A stretch of 64,000 bases of DNA from contig OW203986.1 in assembly GCA_934047225.1 (NCBI GenBank), positions 19,719,221 to 19,783,220 of the forward strand, given 5' to 3'. This DNA is from Ypsolopha sequella. Lineage: Eukaryota; Arthropoda; Insecta; Lepidoptera; Ypsolophidae. The stretch's first letter is position 1. Every line of letters begins with the position of its first letter. Under the pieces are notes generated by a model. That model saw only the letters and a list, made by a program, of their open reading frames with translations, was not told the DNA's origin and did no database searches. This document shows, piece by piece, positions 23,955 to 34,135 of this stretch. Made by a program: the position numbers and the translations under genes.

Positions 23955-25520
23955 CTGTTGCCTACCTACCCGAGACCTACTTGGCGATCGCGATTGAGTG
24001 GGCGGGTTGGGACGGGACGTGTGTGCCTGTGTAGCATGTGCCGAATGGTGTTGAGGCTCATGCGCTGAGCGCTGTCTGGGCTGCTCACGTAGAGACGGAG
24101 GCAGCAAATGAGCAGATGAGCGTGTCGGAGACATGGCCCCATGGCGATGCAGTGAAGTGTGGTGGTCAGTCCGCCCACACTCCTTGCATGCACGTGTAGA
24201 CCTGCACTCGTTCTCATAGTGAGGACCCAAACAGCGTCGGCACCGGTTGCGTGTGTTCACAAAATCCCACCGACCTTGAACCGGTTGGTTATTAAATTGT
24301 GGGCAGGCGATGAGCTTATGTCCCCTATTCTTGCAGTATGGGCATGGCATACCACCAGTAGGGGAAGAAGGTTGAGCCGAATAATTTTGTTGGCGAGTGG
24401 GTGATGGGGATGTTTGGGCCGAGTAAACTGGCGCTGTCGCAAATGCCAAAAATGGTTGACGAATAGGACGGGGGGAGCGATTGTTCTGCCGAGGAGCCAT
24501 GGGGCGGAACTCTTGATGAGCCTGATAGGGCTGACGTGGAGTACCTCGAGTGAGCTGAACCAGCTGATTGAGCTGAGTGAGCCTTTTTGACGGGCCGAGC
24601 CGTGCTGAAAAAGGAGCATCCTGTGACGCAAGGGACGACGACTCATTCTCCTTGCAGCGTGCGTGCTCTTCCAAGAACTCAATGAGGTTCTTGAGCGTGG
24701 GCAGAGTTGCGCGAGATCCGTACTTCCGCTCGAAAAGAGTGCGGAGCTCGCCTTGTAGTTTTCGCACCACCATGGACACGAAAACATAGTCAGAATCCTT
24801 CATGGGCAGATTGAGGTTGCGGAGAGCGCTTTGCGCTGAGATAAGCGGAATTAAAAACGATGTGCGGATATCCGAGCGCATGTGGATGTGCGGAAGGTTC
24901 ATGATGATGTCCACAAATCGGTCAATGAGTACGCGACGATTGTCGTAACGCTTGGTGAGAATTTCCATGGCTATGGGATAATTCTCGTTGGTAGGGTAGA
25001 GGTGTTTCACCATTTCATGTGCCTCACCCTTTAGGGCACCTAACAAATAATGCAGCTTGACAGCATCCGAGACTGTAGCCATCTCACTGATGAGGCTCCT
25101 AAAAACGGCAATAAACGAGGGCCATTCTTCCACGTTCGAGTGAAACTCCGGAATGGGTATTTTTGGTAGAACACCAACGGGTGTACCTGAGCTGAGGGGT
25201 TGCGTCTTGTCCGGAAGAGCTGATTTTTCTTTTAATTTTTCGAATGCCACTAGGATAGCATCATAGTTGCTAAGTGCCGACTGAAAATTTTTCGTGTAGG
25301 TTGCCTCAGTTTCGTCGGACAAATCCTCATCGTCAAGGATCTCATAATATACGTCCTCTAACTTAGCTTTAACGTGTTGTATGTTTGCGTAACGAGCGGT
25401 GAAGTCCGCCACAGAATATGTTTTTCTGTCGCCTGCCTCGACCGCCGCACCGATCTCCTTTAACAGAACAATCGCCTTTACGGCCTCACGAAACATCGCG
25501 GCTTGTGATTTCGAAGGCAT
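23952..25520 (-). CDS. gag: BEL/Pao Gag (intact, 522 aa)
   Basis: The structural protein of the element packages genomic RNA into virus-like particles in the cytoplasm. The N-terminal about 110 residues are helical and charged. Residues about 125-290 match the BEL/Pao gag domain usually labelled DUF1759 ('IPIPEFHSNVEEWPSF', 'LHYLLGALKGEAHEMV', 'ILTKRYDNRR'). A proline/glutamine-rich linker follows. Three zinc knuckles come next: CX2CX4HX4C starting at Cys393, a CX2CX3HX4C variant, and CX2CX4HX4H starting at Cys445. A Ser/His/Arg-rich tail ends in GRQQ. No frameshift or premature stop is visible, so this is the only intact gene in the element. The ATG at 25,520 is chosen because it opens the conserved helical region. 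Confidence 0.92.
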   Translation of the reverse strand: MPSKSQAAMFREAVKAIVLLKEIGAAVEAGDRKTYSVADFTARYANIQHVKAKLEDVYYEILDDEDLSDETEATYTKNFQSALSNYDAILVAFEKLKEKSALPDKTQPLSSGTPVGVLPKIPIPEFHSNVEEWPSFIAVFRSLISEMATVSDAVKLHYLLGALKGEAHEMVKHLYPTNENYPIAMEILTKRYDNRRVLIDRFVDIIMNLPHIHMRSDIRTSFLIPLISAQSALRNLNLPMKDSDYVFVSMVVRKLQGELRTLFERKYGSRATLPTLKNLIEFLEEHARCKENESSSLASQDAPFSARLGPSKRLTQLNQLVQLTRGTPRQPYQAHQEFRPMAPRQNNRSPRPIRQPFLAFATAPVYSAQTSPSPTRQQNYSAQPSSPTGGMPCPYCKNRGHKLIACPQFNNQPVQGRWDFVNTRNRCRRCLGPHYENECRSTRACKECGRTDHHTSLHRHGAMSPTRSSAHLLPPSLREQPRQRSAHEPQHHSAHATQAHTSRPNPPTQSRSPSRSRVGRQQ

Positions 25521-26756
25521 CTTAATCTTGTTAAACTAGGTGGTTGTTTACTAAGATAAAATACGCAACGAGTTTGAGCTGAACTATAATAGCGAGCGTA
25601 CAACTGAAATAATTGATGAGATAGATGAATAGAGCTGAGATACTTGCGCGGTTGAAGTAACAATGACTATGTTCAAACGGAACACGGAACTCTTAAATAA
25701 ACACGACAGAGAAAAAAAAAAAAAAAAATTTTTTTTTTTAAACAACCTGTATATGAGCTGATAAACCAACGTGGAACATCCTATATGTGTACCATAAACA
25801 ATAAGAGCAGAGACGAGAAGAAAAAAAAATGTTTACTATATTTGTGCTATATGTACCCGGTTAAAAAACAGGCAATAACACGAAAAAACTGTCCGGCAAT
25901 CTATTACTGCGACACGAGATTACCGTAACACAAAATATCGAAAAGGGCTGATGAACTTGTTCACTTTTATGTTATTTGCCTTGAAATCATGTGCCGACAA
26001 TACGCGTTAGGTCTTGCTTACACGAAAGTACATTTACAACAATAACATCTGATAAGTTCTATTTATAGAACAAAATATCTACCTACTTCTTTGAGTGCGT
26101 AAACAAACAAAGAATGTATTTACCTAGCCGAAATCGGATCTAAATGAGTGGACAATCCAATGATGCAAATCAAGCTTTGGTAATACGTAACGTAATAACG
26201 TATAACGTAATAACGTATTAACGACAGTGGGTAGATTTACACCTCTCCGCGGGTAAAAATTGGTAAATTGGGTTGGGAGTTACATATAAACAATGGTACT
26301 TAACAATGTTGAGCAAAAAGCTGACTATGAGTTTAATTAATTTTACGTATGGGTTTTATAAGGGCTGATAATTAATCCCTGGGAGTGACGGGGGGGGGTT
26401 TAATAAAGAAATATAGTGGACTGTAACAAACAATTGGGCTGAATGGATATAATTATATTATCTGAGCTGAATAATAATAATAAACGGGATGAAAGTGAGT
26501 TTATTGTGTGGCGGGGGCGGGGGGGGCCGGTTCTATACAGATAAATGGAATGTTCTAGGCGGCGCGGGCGCGGTAATGACCTACCCGAAATAGGTATTCG
26601 AGACCACAAAATATTTTTTGCCGGAAAAAGGGCCGGGGAGGGGGCCAAAATATGTAACCGGGTGAAAATGGACTGTAGTAAATCGACGGGGGCTGGTTCA
26701 AACGAAGTTACGGGCCGGCGGGGGGGAGGCGGGGGGTGGTTTAAACCAAAAATTTT
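25521..26756 (-). other. BEL untranslated leader
   Basis: About 1.2 kb between the primer binding site and gag, with no long sense ORF. It contains an A/T homopolymer pair (25,712-25,740) and C-rich blocks on the sense strand (G-runs on the plus strand at 26,390-26,400, 26,510-26,525 and 26,715-26,740). It also carries four copies of the sense heptamer TCAGCTC. Packaging and dimerisation signals would be expected here but cannot be identified by eye. Confidence 0.7.
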
Positions 26757-26771
26757 CCGCTCGACGGACCA
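26757..26771 (-). other. BEL primer binding site
   Basis: Four bases inside the 5' LTR the sense strand reads TGGTCCGTCGAGCGG. It begins with the TGG expected opposite a tRNA 3' CCA. It fits the 3' end of insect tRNA-Tyr (from memory, ...GCTCGAAGGACCA) at all but one or two of the first 13 bases. The tRNA assignment is an inference. Confidence 0.7.
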
Positions 26772-26775
26772 AAAA

Positions 26776-27161
26776 TGTAACCGCGAGGTTACAGGAATGC
26801 AGAGCTGATGGGATTTGAGTATGTGATTGGAAAAGATTGTGAGCGAACTGACCTTTGATGATGATGATTGTGGATGAATGCGCCGCGTGGCGTCCCTCCT
26901 TGTTGGGCTGATGGAGCTGGCGCCTTGGGCAGGAATGAGCAGTGGAGTTCGTGGAGTAATGTGAACACAACACTGGTATATAATGTGAACACAACACTGG
27001 TAGGTACGCGATATTGGTTGTGTCGGCGGCGCGAGTGTGCACACGTGTTTCGGGAAACGTCCCGCGCGGAAGAGAACGAGCCAGCGCCCAGCGTACGAGT
27101 CGATTTGGCGCCAGCCGCTGCGTTGCGAAATTAGTCATCCGTCACGCTCGTGGCGTGAACA
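26776..27161 (-). repeat. BEL 5' LTR (386 bp)
   Basis: Identical to the 3' LTR except for one substitution and a missing TG dinucleotide. It should hold the promoter and the polyadenylation signal of the element. No canonical TATA box stands out on the sense strand. The internal 20-bp duplication is present here too. Confidence 0.95.
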
Positions 27162-27166
27162 TGTAC
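27162..27166. repeat. Target site duplication of BEL element (right)
   Basis: TGTAC directly after the LTR terminus ...GTGAACA matches the five bases before the other LTR (19,740-19,744). Confidence 0.9.
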
Positions 27167-27169
27167 TGT

Positions 27170-27925
27170 ATCAATATTTCTTAACATAGTGTGTTTAATT
27201 AATTATAATCACAATTCTACATTTAGTTAAGTTAGGTTTAGATTTAGGTTTTTTCTGTAGCGTCACCAAATTTTATTTTTTCGTGTTATATCTCTGTGGA
27301 AAATGTTGAAGGGATTAGATTTAATTATTTGTATTTTATTTTTAATATCTTTTGGTTATTTCTGTAGTTTGCTTCTGTTGTTTTTTCCTTAATAAATAAA
27401 TTAATACTGTTATCCAGTATTCCCATTTGCTAACCGATAAACAAACACACAAATCTCCTTATTAATTTTCGATATTCCACCAAACATTGATGGAACAAGG
27501 TAATTGAGTTACACATAAACAAATAGCTTTTATCTGAAATTAGTTAGTAGCCGTAAAAGAGACTGCGTTACAAACAAATAATGAAATAAATGGGATCCCG
27601 AAAATTCCCGTGAACTTAAAGGTTTCACGAAATTTGATTGGTCTGACAAGGCAATTTAATTCGCAAATCTACCGCAACCGAGCTAAAGTTAAAATTGGAA
27701 AATCGCCTTGATGATCCAACGAATACCTCGCGGCGAACTTTAACTCGGGACCCTTTGAAAAGTGAAAAGTAAGCGCGCACTAAGGATCCCCGATCGACTG
27801 CTTCGAATAATTTAGAGAACTCGCCTACTTACGTATATTAAGGAAATAGCGATAATCGTTCTTCAGGATTAAGTGAATTTTTTCAATGTTTGGTACGTAC
27901 GTGTGTACGTATTATACTATTCATT
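27170..27925. other. Spacer, nothing supported
   Basis: AT-rich DNA with a slightly GC-richer patch at 27,660-27,800. No ORF or repeat was recognised. Confidence 0.5.
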
Positions 27926-27930
27926 AACCT

Positions 27931-28198
27931 ATACAGAGTGTTAATATGAAGTTGCGGAAGCCGAAAACTGGCGATAGTACCCGTCCATACGTACAAATTT
28001 CCGTGAAAAAAATTGAGAAATCAAGGAAAAAGAAATCTGTTGTTTCATACATTTTGGTCGAGTAGTTATGCAACTGTTCTATGGAACAGCGGATTTTTTT
28101 TTTCGCGATTCAGGGTTAGCTCTAGAGTAAAATTTGTTCGTATGGACTAGAACTATCGCCTTTTCCGGCTTCCACAACTTCATTTTAACACTCAGTAT
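27931..28198. mobile_element. MITE family D, intact copy
   Basis: The ends 'atacagagtgttaatatgaa' and 'ttcattttaacactcagtat' are inverted copies. Pairing extends inward about 70 bp ('ggcgatagt', 'gtccatacg'). The centre contains 'gaaatctgttgtttcatac' and 'attttggtcg'. The same element with an insertion lies at 40,247-40,598. Non-coding. The TATA-flanked 'acagngtgt' ends suggest a Tc1/mariner-like or similar TA-targeting class, not proven. Confidence 0.85.
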
Positions 28199-28668
28199 AG
28201 TAATACCAGTTTTCGCTAACGACGAATAAGGTTGCGTCCACTTAGGTAACACCAATTTTGCTTAGCAAAGATTCCGTTAGTTATGATCTTAAGGTTTGGT
28301 GAACGTGTTTTAATGGTATAGATGTTTCATTGTTAAGACTAGACAGTATCTTTTTACGTCGTTTACGAATCCTAGCTCTTAACGTTTAATTGCTATCCTA
28401 CATACCAAACTACTGCAATTTTCAAATATTTATGATCTATATATTTTAAATTCAAGAAAAAAAGTTATTTAAGAAAAATCTATGTGAAAATAGGATGATT
28501 CGAAACATAAAACACACGATTTTTGAGTACTTACTCGTAGTCGTATTTTTTAAATATGTTAGCAGTTTTTCAATTGAAACCGTACGTTTTAAGCTGTCAA
28601 ATGAATACGATTTTCTTACACATTTGCACCCCGACCCCCTTTACTTAAAAAATAAAAATCTTAAATCT

Positions 28669-28786
28669 TAGAGTTTGTCTAGCGAAAGCTGAGAGTAACT
28701 TTAACAAGGGTATGGAAAAAAAAAACATAATTTTTCCATATCCATGTCAGGTAAAGGTACTCTCAGCTTTTGCTAGACAAACTCTA
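28669..28786. mobile_element. Foldback MITE, about 45-bp arms
   Basis: TAGAGTTTGTCTAGCGAAAG plus 'ctgagagta' is inverted as 'tactctcagcttttgctaga' plus 'caaactcta'. Pairing continues through 'gtatggaaaa' and 'ttttccatat'. One arm recurs at 17,906-17,961. Confidence 0.8.
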
Positions 28787-28799
28787 TAGTATTTTGTTT

Positions 28800-29395
28800 T
28801 TACACCTCATGTGCGGCTTCCTATACAGACGACTTCAAACGTCGAGAACAACGAGCGTTTTAATAAATAGATGTGCAAAATTGAACAAATTGTTGAATAA
28901 ACCCACCCTTCAAACAGTAATCCGATTAAAAATATCCTAATGGATATCGAACCACGAACTATCAATACAGAACAAGGATCATAAATTCCAGTTCACTTGG
29001 TTTCTGTGTCCGAAACGTTTGTTTTCAAAACTAAAGCATGTTAACCCCTCTCTTTCTCTCTAATACATATTCTATTCGGAATTTAAACTGTTCGCGAAAA
29101 GGATTTTCTGGGGTGAAAGTTTAAATAAGTTTAGGGTAGAATTTCTCAACCCCTCTTTACACTGTAAAAGGGCAAAGAAGGCGAATGTTTATTCCAGGAT
29201 TTTATAGATTGTGTTACTGTAAGGAAGATAAAGCGAAACCCTTTCAGTAGTTGAGAGATGCGTTTTTATATTTACGAGTACGGTTTTATTGGCTTAGTTT
29301 GAGTGAAATGGTCGTTTGAGGTTTTCATTAATGGTGCACAAGTACAATGAGTGAATGTAATTAATAGTTGGTATATTAACTGTGTGTAATTGTTG
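28800..29395. other. Spacer, nothing supported
   Basis: AT-rich sequence without an ORF or inverted repeat that I could support. Confidence 0.5.
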
Positions 29396-29403
29396 AAAGC
29401 GAA

Positions 29404-29590
29404 CCGGCGGTAGCTCAGGGGTAAAACGCTAGCCTCTCAATTTTGAGATCCAGGTTCGATCTCCGGTCGGGCATGCACCAATGAGTTTTTGAGAATTTAT
29501 ATGCATAGTATTTCTTCTTATTTACCACTTGCTGAACGGTGAAGGAAAACATCGTAAAGAAACCAGAATTCATTCATTTAGGGATTCATG
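29404..29590 (+). mobile_element. tRNA-derived SINE
   Basis: The head has an A-box TAGCTCAGGGG and a B-box GGTTCGATCTC at tRNA-like spacing, followed by 'ggtcgggcatgcacc'. The body contains 'ccacttgctgaacggtgaag' and 'gaaaacatcgtaaagaaacc', the signature of a tRNA-derived SINE that is widespread in moths and butterflies. It would be transcribed by RNA polymerase III and moved by a LINE. It is not a functional tRNA, because the acceptor and T stems do not pair properly. The 3' boundary is approximate. Confidence 0.75.
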
Positions 29591-30101
29591 TCGTGAAGGT
29601 TGTTGAAAAAAGTAACTAAGTATATAGATTTGTTGAATTTGTTAAAAGTATTTGTATAAACTGACAAATGTCTTTGAATATCATGAGCAAAAGACAAAAA
29701 AAAATGCGTAATAGGTAGTTACTCACTGTATTATATCGATTAATTTAAAATGACCTGTGCGTTAAAATTAAATTGACAGGGGGTATATATTCACAAAGTC
29801 ATATGTATCTAGTACTATTCAAACCGAGGGTTGCAGCTTTTAGTTGGAAGATTTGCCAAGAACACGATGGACAGGACTTACCTAAGAATTTTTAGGTACC
29901 TACGAGTATAAAAAATAACTAGTAGTTAGTTACTAACTACTTATCACGGCTTTTTACCGTATCATTTACACCTGGTATAAAACACGTTTTTACGTAAACA
30001 ATAGTAACAAAGTATAGTCTGTTCGTAGATATCTTAACTTCCACAGTTCTCATCTTCATATCTTAAAGCTCATTAAAAAGCTCTTCCAAACAAATTTAGA
30101 A

Positions 30102-31110
30102 GTAGATTAATCCAGTAAATAAGCCAGAAAATGTGGAAAAGTGGTGGAACAGCACCGATTTCAAACATTCCTTTTTTCTCGTGATCCTTAGACCCCCAGG
30201 AACAATCATCAGCATTGACCTCTGCATTATGAACAGAAATGACCTCTGCATTACCTCCGAAAATGAGAAAGTTAGGGGGTTTGACCTCCCAAAGTGCCCC
30301 AATAAGTAGCTGTTATTAAAAAATGTGTGCGATTTGAAAAATTCCTTCATTTACGAGTACGTGTTCTCTAAACTCACAGGAACATTTGGGGGGTTTGAAC
30401 CCACCGAAAATGTTATAAAAAAAAAAAACGCTATTTCGCCTCGGAAATGGGCTCTAGGGGTTTTTTGAGTTGATCACGAATCATTCCAGTATGGAGTTCA
30501 TGCCATATTTTTATGAAAATTCGATATGAATATTTTTTAAACATGAATATTTTGCTGCGAAAATTTGCTCTAGGGGATTTTTTGGGTCACTAATCATGAT
30601 TTTCAGGTCCAAATTCAATAATTCCTTTAACGGTTTTTTTTTTTTAGAAAATTGAATTTTCTATGGCACGTATTCTCCTCCAGTCTGGAAAGAATCAACA
30701 ACCCAACGAATAGAGCAAATTTCTGCAGTATATTTAAAAATTTATCTTGTTGAAATTTTATAAAAAAAATGGCACTAAATCCACACTGGAGTATGGAAAT
30801 CTTCAATTTGGACCTCGGATTCGCGATCAGCAAAATAATGTTTTTTATGACATCTTCTTCTTTTTGGGGTACTTTTGAGGGGTTCAAACCCCCTCAAATA
30901 TTTTTGAGAGTTTTGTGGGAGACAGCTACTTTTTTAGCTTTTTGGAGGTCCCTCTAACTTTCTCATTTTCGGAGTTAATGCAGAGGTCAATGCTGATGAT
31001 TGTTCCTGGGGATCTAGGGAACACGTGAAAAAAGGATTCTTTACAATCGGTGCTGTTCCACCACTTTTCCATATTTTACACTATTTTCCGGCTTAGTTAC
31101 TGGACTAGAT
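30102..31110. mobile_element. 1-kb foldback transposon, about 180-bp TIRs
   Basis: The left arm (30,102-30,285) and right arm (30,930-31,110) are inverted copies. They share 'ggaaaagtggtggaacagca', 'ccccaggaacaatcatcagc', 'attgacctctgcatt' and 'tccgaaaatgagaaagtta'. The left arm contains a local duplication of 'gacctctgcatta'. The interior repeats 'ctctaggggttttttg' and similar, and has ORFs only up to 90 codons with no transposase motifs. It is non-autonomous; the superfamily is unclear. Confidence 0.85.
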
Positions 31111-31339
31111 AAAGTTTTCCCAAAATACCATCAAAATAAAGAAATATTTCCCTTACGCATTTTTTATTTTCCGTCTATTTCACATGTTTATTAACAAAAC
31201 AAAAAAAGATACAGGGAACCGATGGTGAAATGGAATAATATAAATTTATCTTGCATCTGAGACACCAAGAGAATCATTTTCTATGACGAGGCATGACATG
31301 TTGTTACTGAAAACGTTTCCCACTTCACAATAAAATAAC

Positions 31340-31640
31340 TTCGTTAACAAAACGTCCCGCTTATCCGTCCCGTATGGGAAGCAATATCGTAAACGTTCGT
31401 TCAAAATCAAGGCCGTAAACTGGGAGCCAGCAAATCGGCGAGGACGTCGCGGAGGCTGTACTCGTAGGACAAGAGACGTGCGACAAAGTTTTTATTTCCC
31501 CGGGGACACACCGATCGTAGCGCCCCGCTCAGGTGCTCGATGGAAACCTATATTATTTGTTTGAACAAAACTTTCTGGTCTCGCGTGAGATAAGTAAATT
31601 ATGTTTGTGTCCCGAACGCCACCTCGTATTCAATGTCGCG
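31340..31640. other. GC-rich island
   Basis: Between about 31,360 and 31,560 the base composition changes to clearly GC/CpG-rich ('ggacgtcgcggaggctgtac', 'ccccggggacacaccgatcg'). No long ORF and no recognisable repeat were seen. It could be a conserved regulatory element or a promoter-proximal region. Confidence 0.3.
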
Positions 31641-31923
31641 CGGCCTGATTCCAACTGAAAAATGTAAATATGAGAGTTCGGAGTAGGAAGTTTGAACTCG
31701 ATCGGAAACTCGGAAAATGGACCGGCGAATTTTTCTTCATATTTTGTTGTGTGCTCAAAGATATTTTCTTGAGATGTGATTTGTTTGGATTTAGATTTCT
31801 GCGATTAGATTTGAACCTGTAGATTTTATGAAAAAATGGCTCTTGGCCTTGGCCTTTAGTTTTTGATTTGCGACTTACTTTAAAAGTATTATTGATCAGC
31901 AAACGTTACAACTTAGCAAGATC

Positions 31924-32319
31924 TAAGGCTGATGCGACGGAATGCGTTCCCAAACGGAAAACTTATAATTGTTGTTCTTATTTTTGAATTAAAAGTAAAA
32001 AGTGAATGAATGTGATATATGGTATTTGGCGATTATAGTTTAATGTTAGGTAGGTTTTTCTAGCAGATTTCTGTTATTTTATGCTTTACGTTTGGAATTA
32101 TTTCGCACAAAAATTTTAAACACGCAACACAAGTTATTGTGCAGTATAATTTACAAAGTAATAGTAAAAATAACACAACTTTGCTATAAAGGCCTAATTA
32201 ACTTTAAACAATGATTGTCAAATGGTATATATCACATTTATTTCATACTTTATATTCAAAAATAAGAAAAACAATTATAAGTTTTGCGTTTGGGAACGCA
32301 TTCCATTGCATACACCTTA
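31924..32319. mobile_element. MITE, about 100-bp TIRs
   Basis: The left arm 'taaggctgatgcgacggaat' continues with 'gcgttcccaaacg' and 'aaaacttataattgtt'. It is inverted at the right as 'aattataagttttgcgtttg' and 'ggaacgcattcc...cacctta'. Pairing extends to 'tgtgatatat'. Length about 396 bp, non-coding. Confidence 0.85.
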
Positions 32320-32329
32320 ACATACCTGT

Positions 32330-33560
32330 AATAGTAATTGTCAGAAAATAATGTGAATTTGACTTTTACGCCTTTCAGTTTTACATTACACATATCATGT
32401 TTTGTAGTCATTTGTTTTTTCTGTTTTGTGCCCCCTTTTTGATGTCGAATTGTGTTTTTTTATATTATTTTGAAATTATGTTTGTGTCTGCATTGATTTT
32501 TGTTGTCTGTGCATTGTATTTATAAATAAACGTATTTCTACTCTTTCTATTTTATATACAGTGAAAGATAAAGTTTGTATGGTGATTGAAACAAAGAAAT
32601 CCATCCGAACTGGTGCAGAATAATTAAAAGTGTGCATACTTATTTAATTTCTACCGACTTCGGAGCGGGGTGCACATAAATAAAACCAAAATAGAATAAA
32701 CCTACTGCCCGATGCGTAGCGGAACCAAATGGACGCCTCCTGTCGAGACCAGCAATAAAAATGTACAAACGATCCCCATACATTACTTTTATTAAACCTT
32801 GATGAAGACGCGTTAGCAATTCAACTTGTTTCCATAAAAATTCCCTTTCCGCATAATATATTTGATCCACCTAAGTACAGGAATGGATTCAGTTATTCAG
32901 GAAGACGTGTAATGGATATTTTATTCCTTTTAATTTCTTTTCCTGAAAAAATTCTCTCCTAAGAATGTAATCTTCAGGCAGCTTTTTTGCAAATGCGTTT
33001 TCAAGATGTATGAGAAATAAAAGCAACTCGAAGGAGTTCTATCTATAGCATTCCAATCTCTTAAATTTACTTGCACTAAAACCTGTAGGTATAAAATTCT
33101 GGGTTAGTAGAGTCTAAGTTAAGAGGCTATGCGAATTTTATTTTTGTCACTGTCACTCCAAGCGAAAAATCAGGGCAAAAGGGGAAAAACTTGGTTTTAT
33201 ATTTTTATTAAAAAACTAAACTAGCGAGCAAAATTTCCAAAATCAAATCTCTAGATATTGTTGAAATCCATCTAATCTAATATGTTTGAGTTCTGTACAT
33301 GGCTGCTACTCGTTAAACGAGGAGAAAAAGTGTGTTAGAAGACCTCATTTCAACATTTATTTATATCGAGGAAAGTTTATCCAAATAGGTTTTCCAAAAT
33401 CAAATCCCTAGATTATATAGTCAAAATGCATAAACCAGAAACTGATTATAATTTTCCGTGTATTTCATGAAATACACAGAAAAGAAACATGCCTTATTCG
33501 GAGCTCCATAAAAACTGAAGGGGTTTATTTTTGTAAGTTCTATTGTTTGAAACCAATGCA
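32330..33560. other. Spacer, nothing supported
   Basis: AT-rich DNA. A 76-codon minus-strand ORF at 32,640-32,870 has no recognised domain. Confidence 0.5.
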
Positions 33561-33571
33561 AATTTTCAAAT

Positions 33572-33965
33572 CTTCCATCCATCCATCAGCCTAGTTCGTC
33601 CACTGCTGGAAATAAGCCTTTCCAGGACTTTGCCACTCCCAGCGGTCATCCTGGAAGAATTGCCCATACTCACACACGCTGTGCAGGCGGGTTGGTGAGC
33701 GCGGTGCCGGAACCCTCGCACCAGTGACGCCGCTGCCCATCACCAGTCTGTTCCCTATTAGGGATGGATATACCGCCATCCATCGGTCCCAGGCATGGTG
33801 GGCCTCCTGGTTTTTTGCCTGTGAGCTGTCCTCTTACTCTCCCCCGAATTACTTCGAGGGGGTCTCCAAGTAAGATGGTGGTACCTCCACAGTCAAGCCC
33901 GACATCAGCTCTACCACCTACAATCTTCGTTTATCATCAATCGGTGAGATGAGGAACCAGCCAGC
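33572..33965 (+). repeat. GC-rich dispersed repeat
   Basis: Starts 'cagcctagttcgtccactgc' then 'tggaaataagcctttccagg', the opening of a repeat common in lepidopteran genomes ('cgtccactgctggacataggcct'). A mid-GC body of about 350 bp follows ('ggtgccggaaccctcgcacc', 'tccctattagggatggat'). No coding function is evident. Confidence 0.55.
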
Positions 33966-34135
33966 GTCTGATATGTAATTTCTGAGCGAGCGCTGTTCTT
34001 TTATAAGTCTTATTTTTTTAATTTATTTGAGTAAAAGGAACGGAGTAGTACATTCAAAATAACATCTTACGGCTAGTGAAAGGTTATTGACGTTTTCCAT
34101 CACGTTTGGTAGTCGCAAGAGCCAATTTTGAAAAA

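Larger units (their letters stand above)
19745..27161 (-). mobile_element. BEL/Pao LTR retrotransposon, recent but coding-defective
   Basis: A complete LTR-to-LTR insertion of 7,417 bp read on the minus strand: 5' LTR, primer binding site, about 1.2-kb leader, gag, protease, reverse transcriptase, RNase H, integrase and 3' LTR. This domain order, the gag type and the integrase place it in BEL/Pao. The LTRs differ by one substitution and one 2-bp indel, so the insertion is young. Coding breaks are a UGA between gag and pol (23,952-23,954), a frameshifting deletion just after RT motif A (near 22,670) and a large deletion of the integrase core (near 20,840). It could only have moved with proteins supplied by another copy, unless the damage came with or after this insertion. 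Confidence 0.95.

Noticed and set aside
24257..24787. Minus-strand ORF of 176 codons overlapping gag
   Set aside because: Alternative frame inside gag with no domain; a shadow ORF produced by gag codon composition.
26400..27044. Minus-strand ORF of 214 codons over the 5' LTR and leader
   Set aside because: Spans LTR, primer binding site and leader with proline/serine-rich low complexity; the same start occurs in the 3' LTR. Not a gene.
29404..29480. Functional tRNA gene
   Set aside because: A- and B-boxes are present, but the acceptor and T stems do not pair and a lepidopteran SINE body follows directly, so it is a SINE head.
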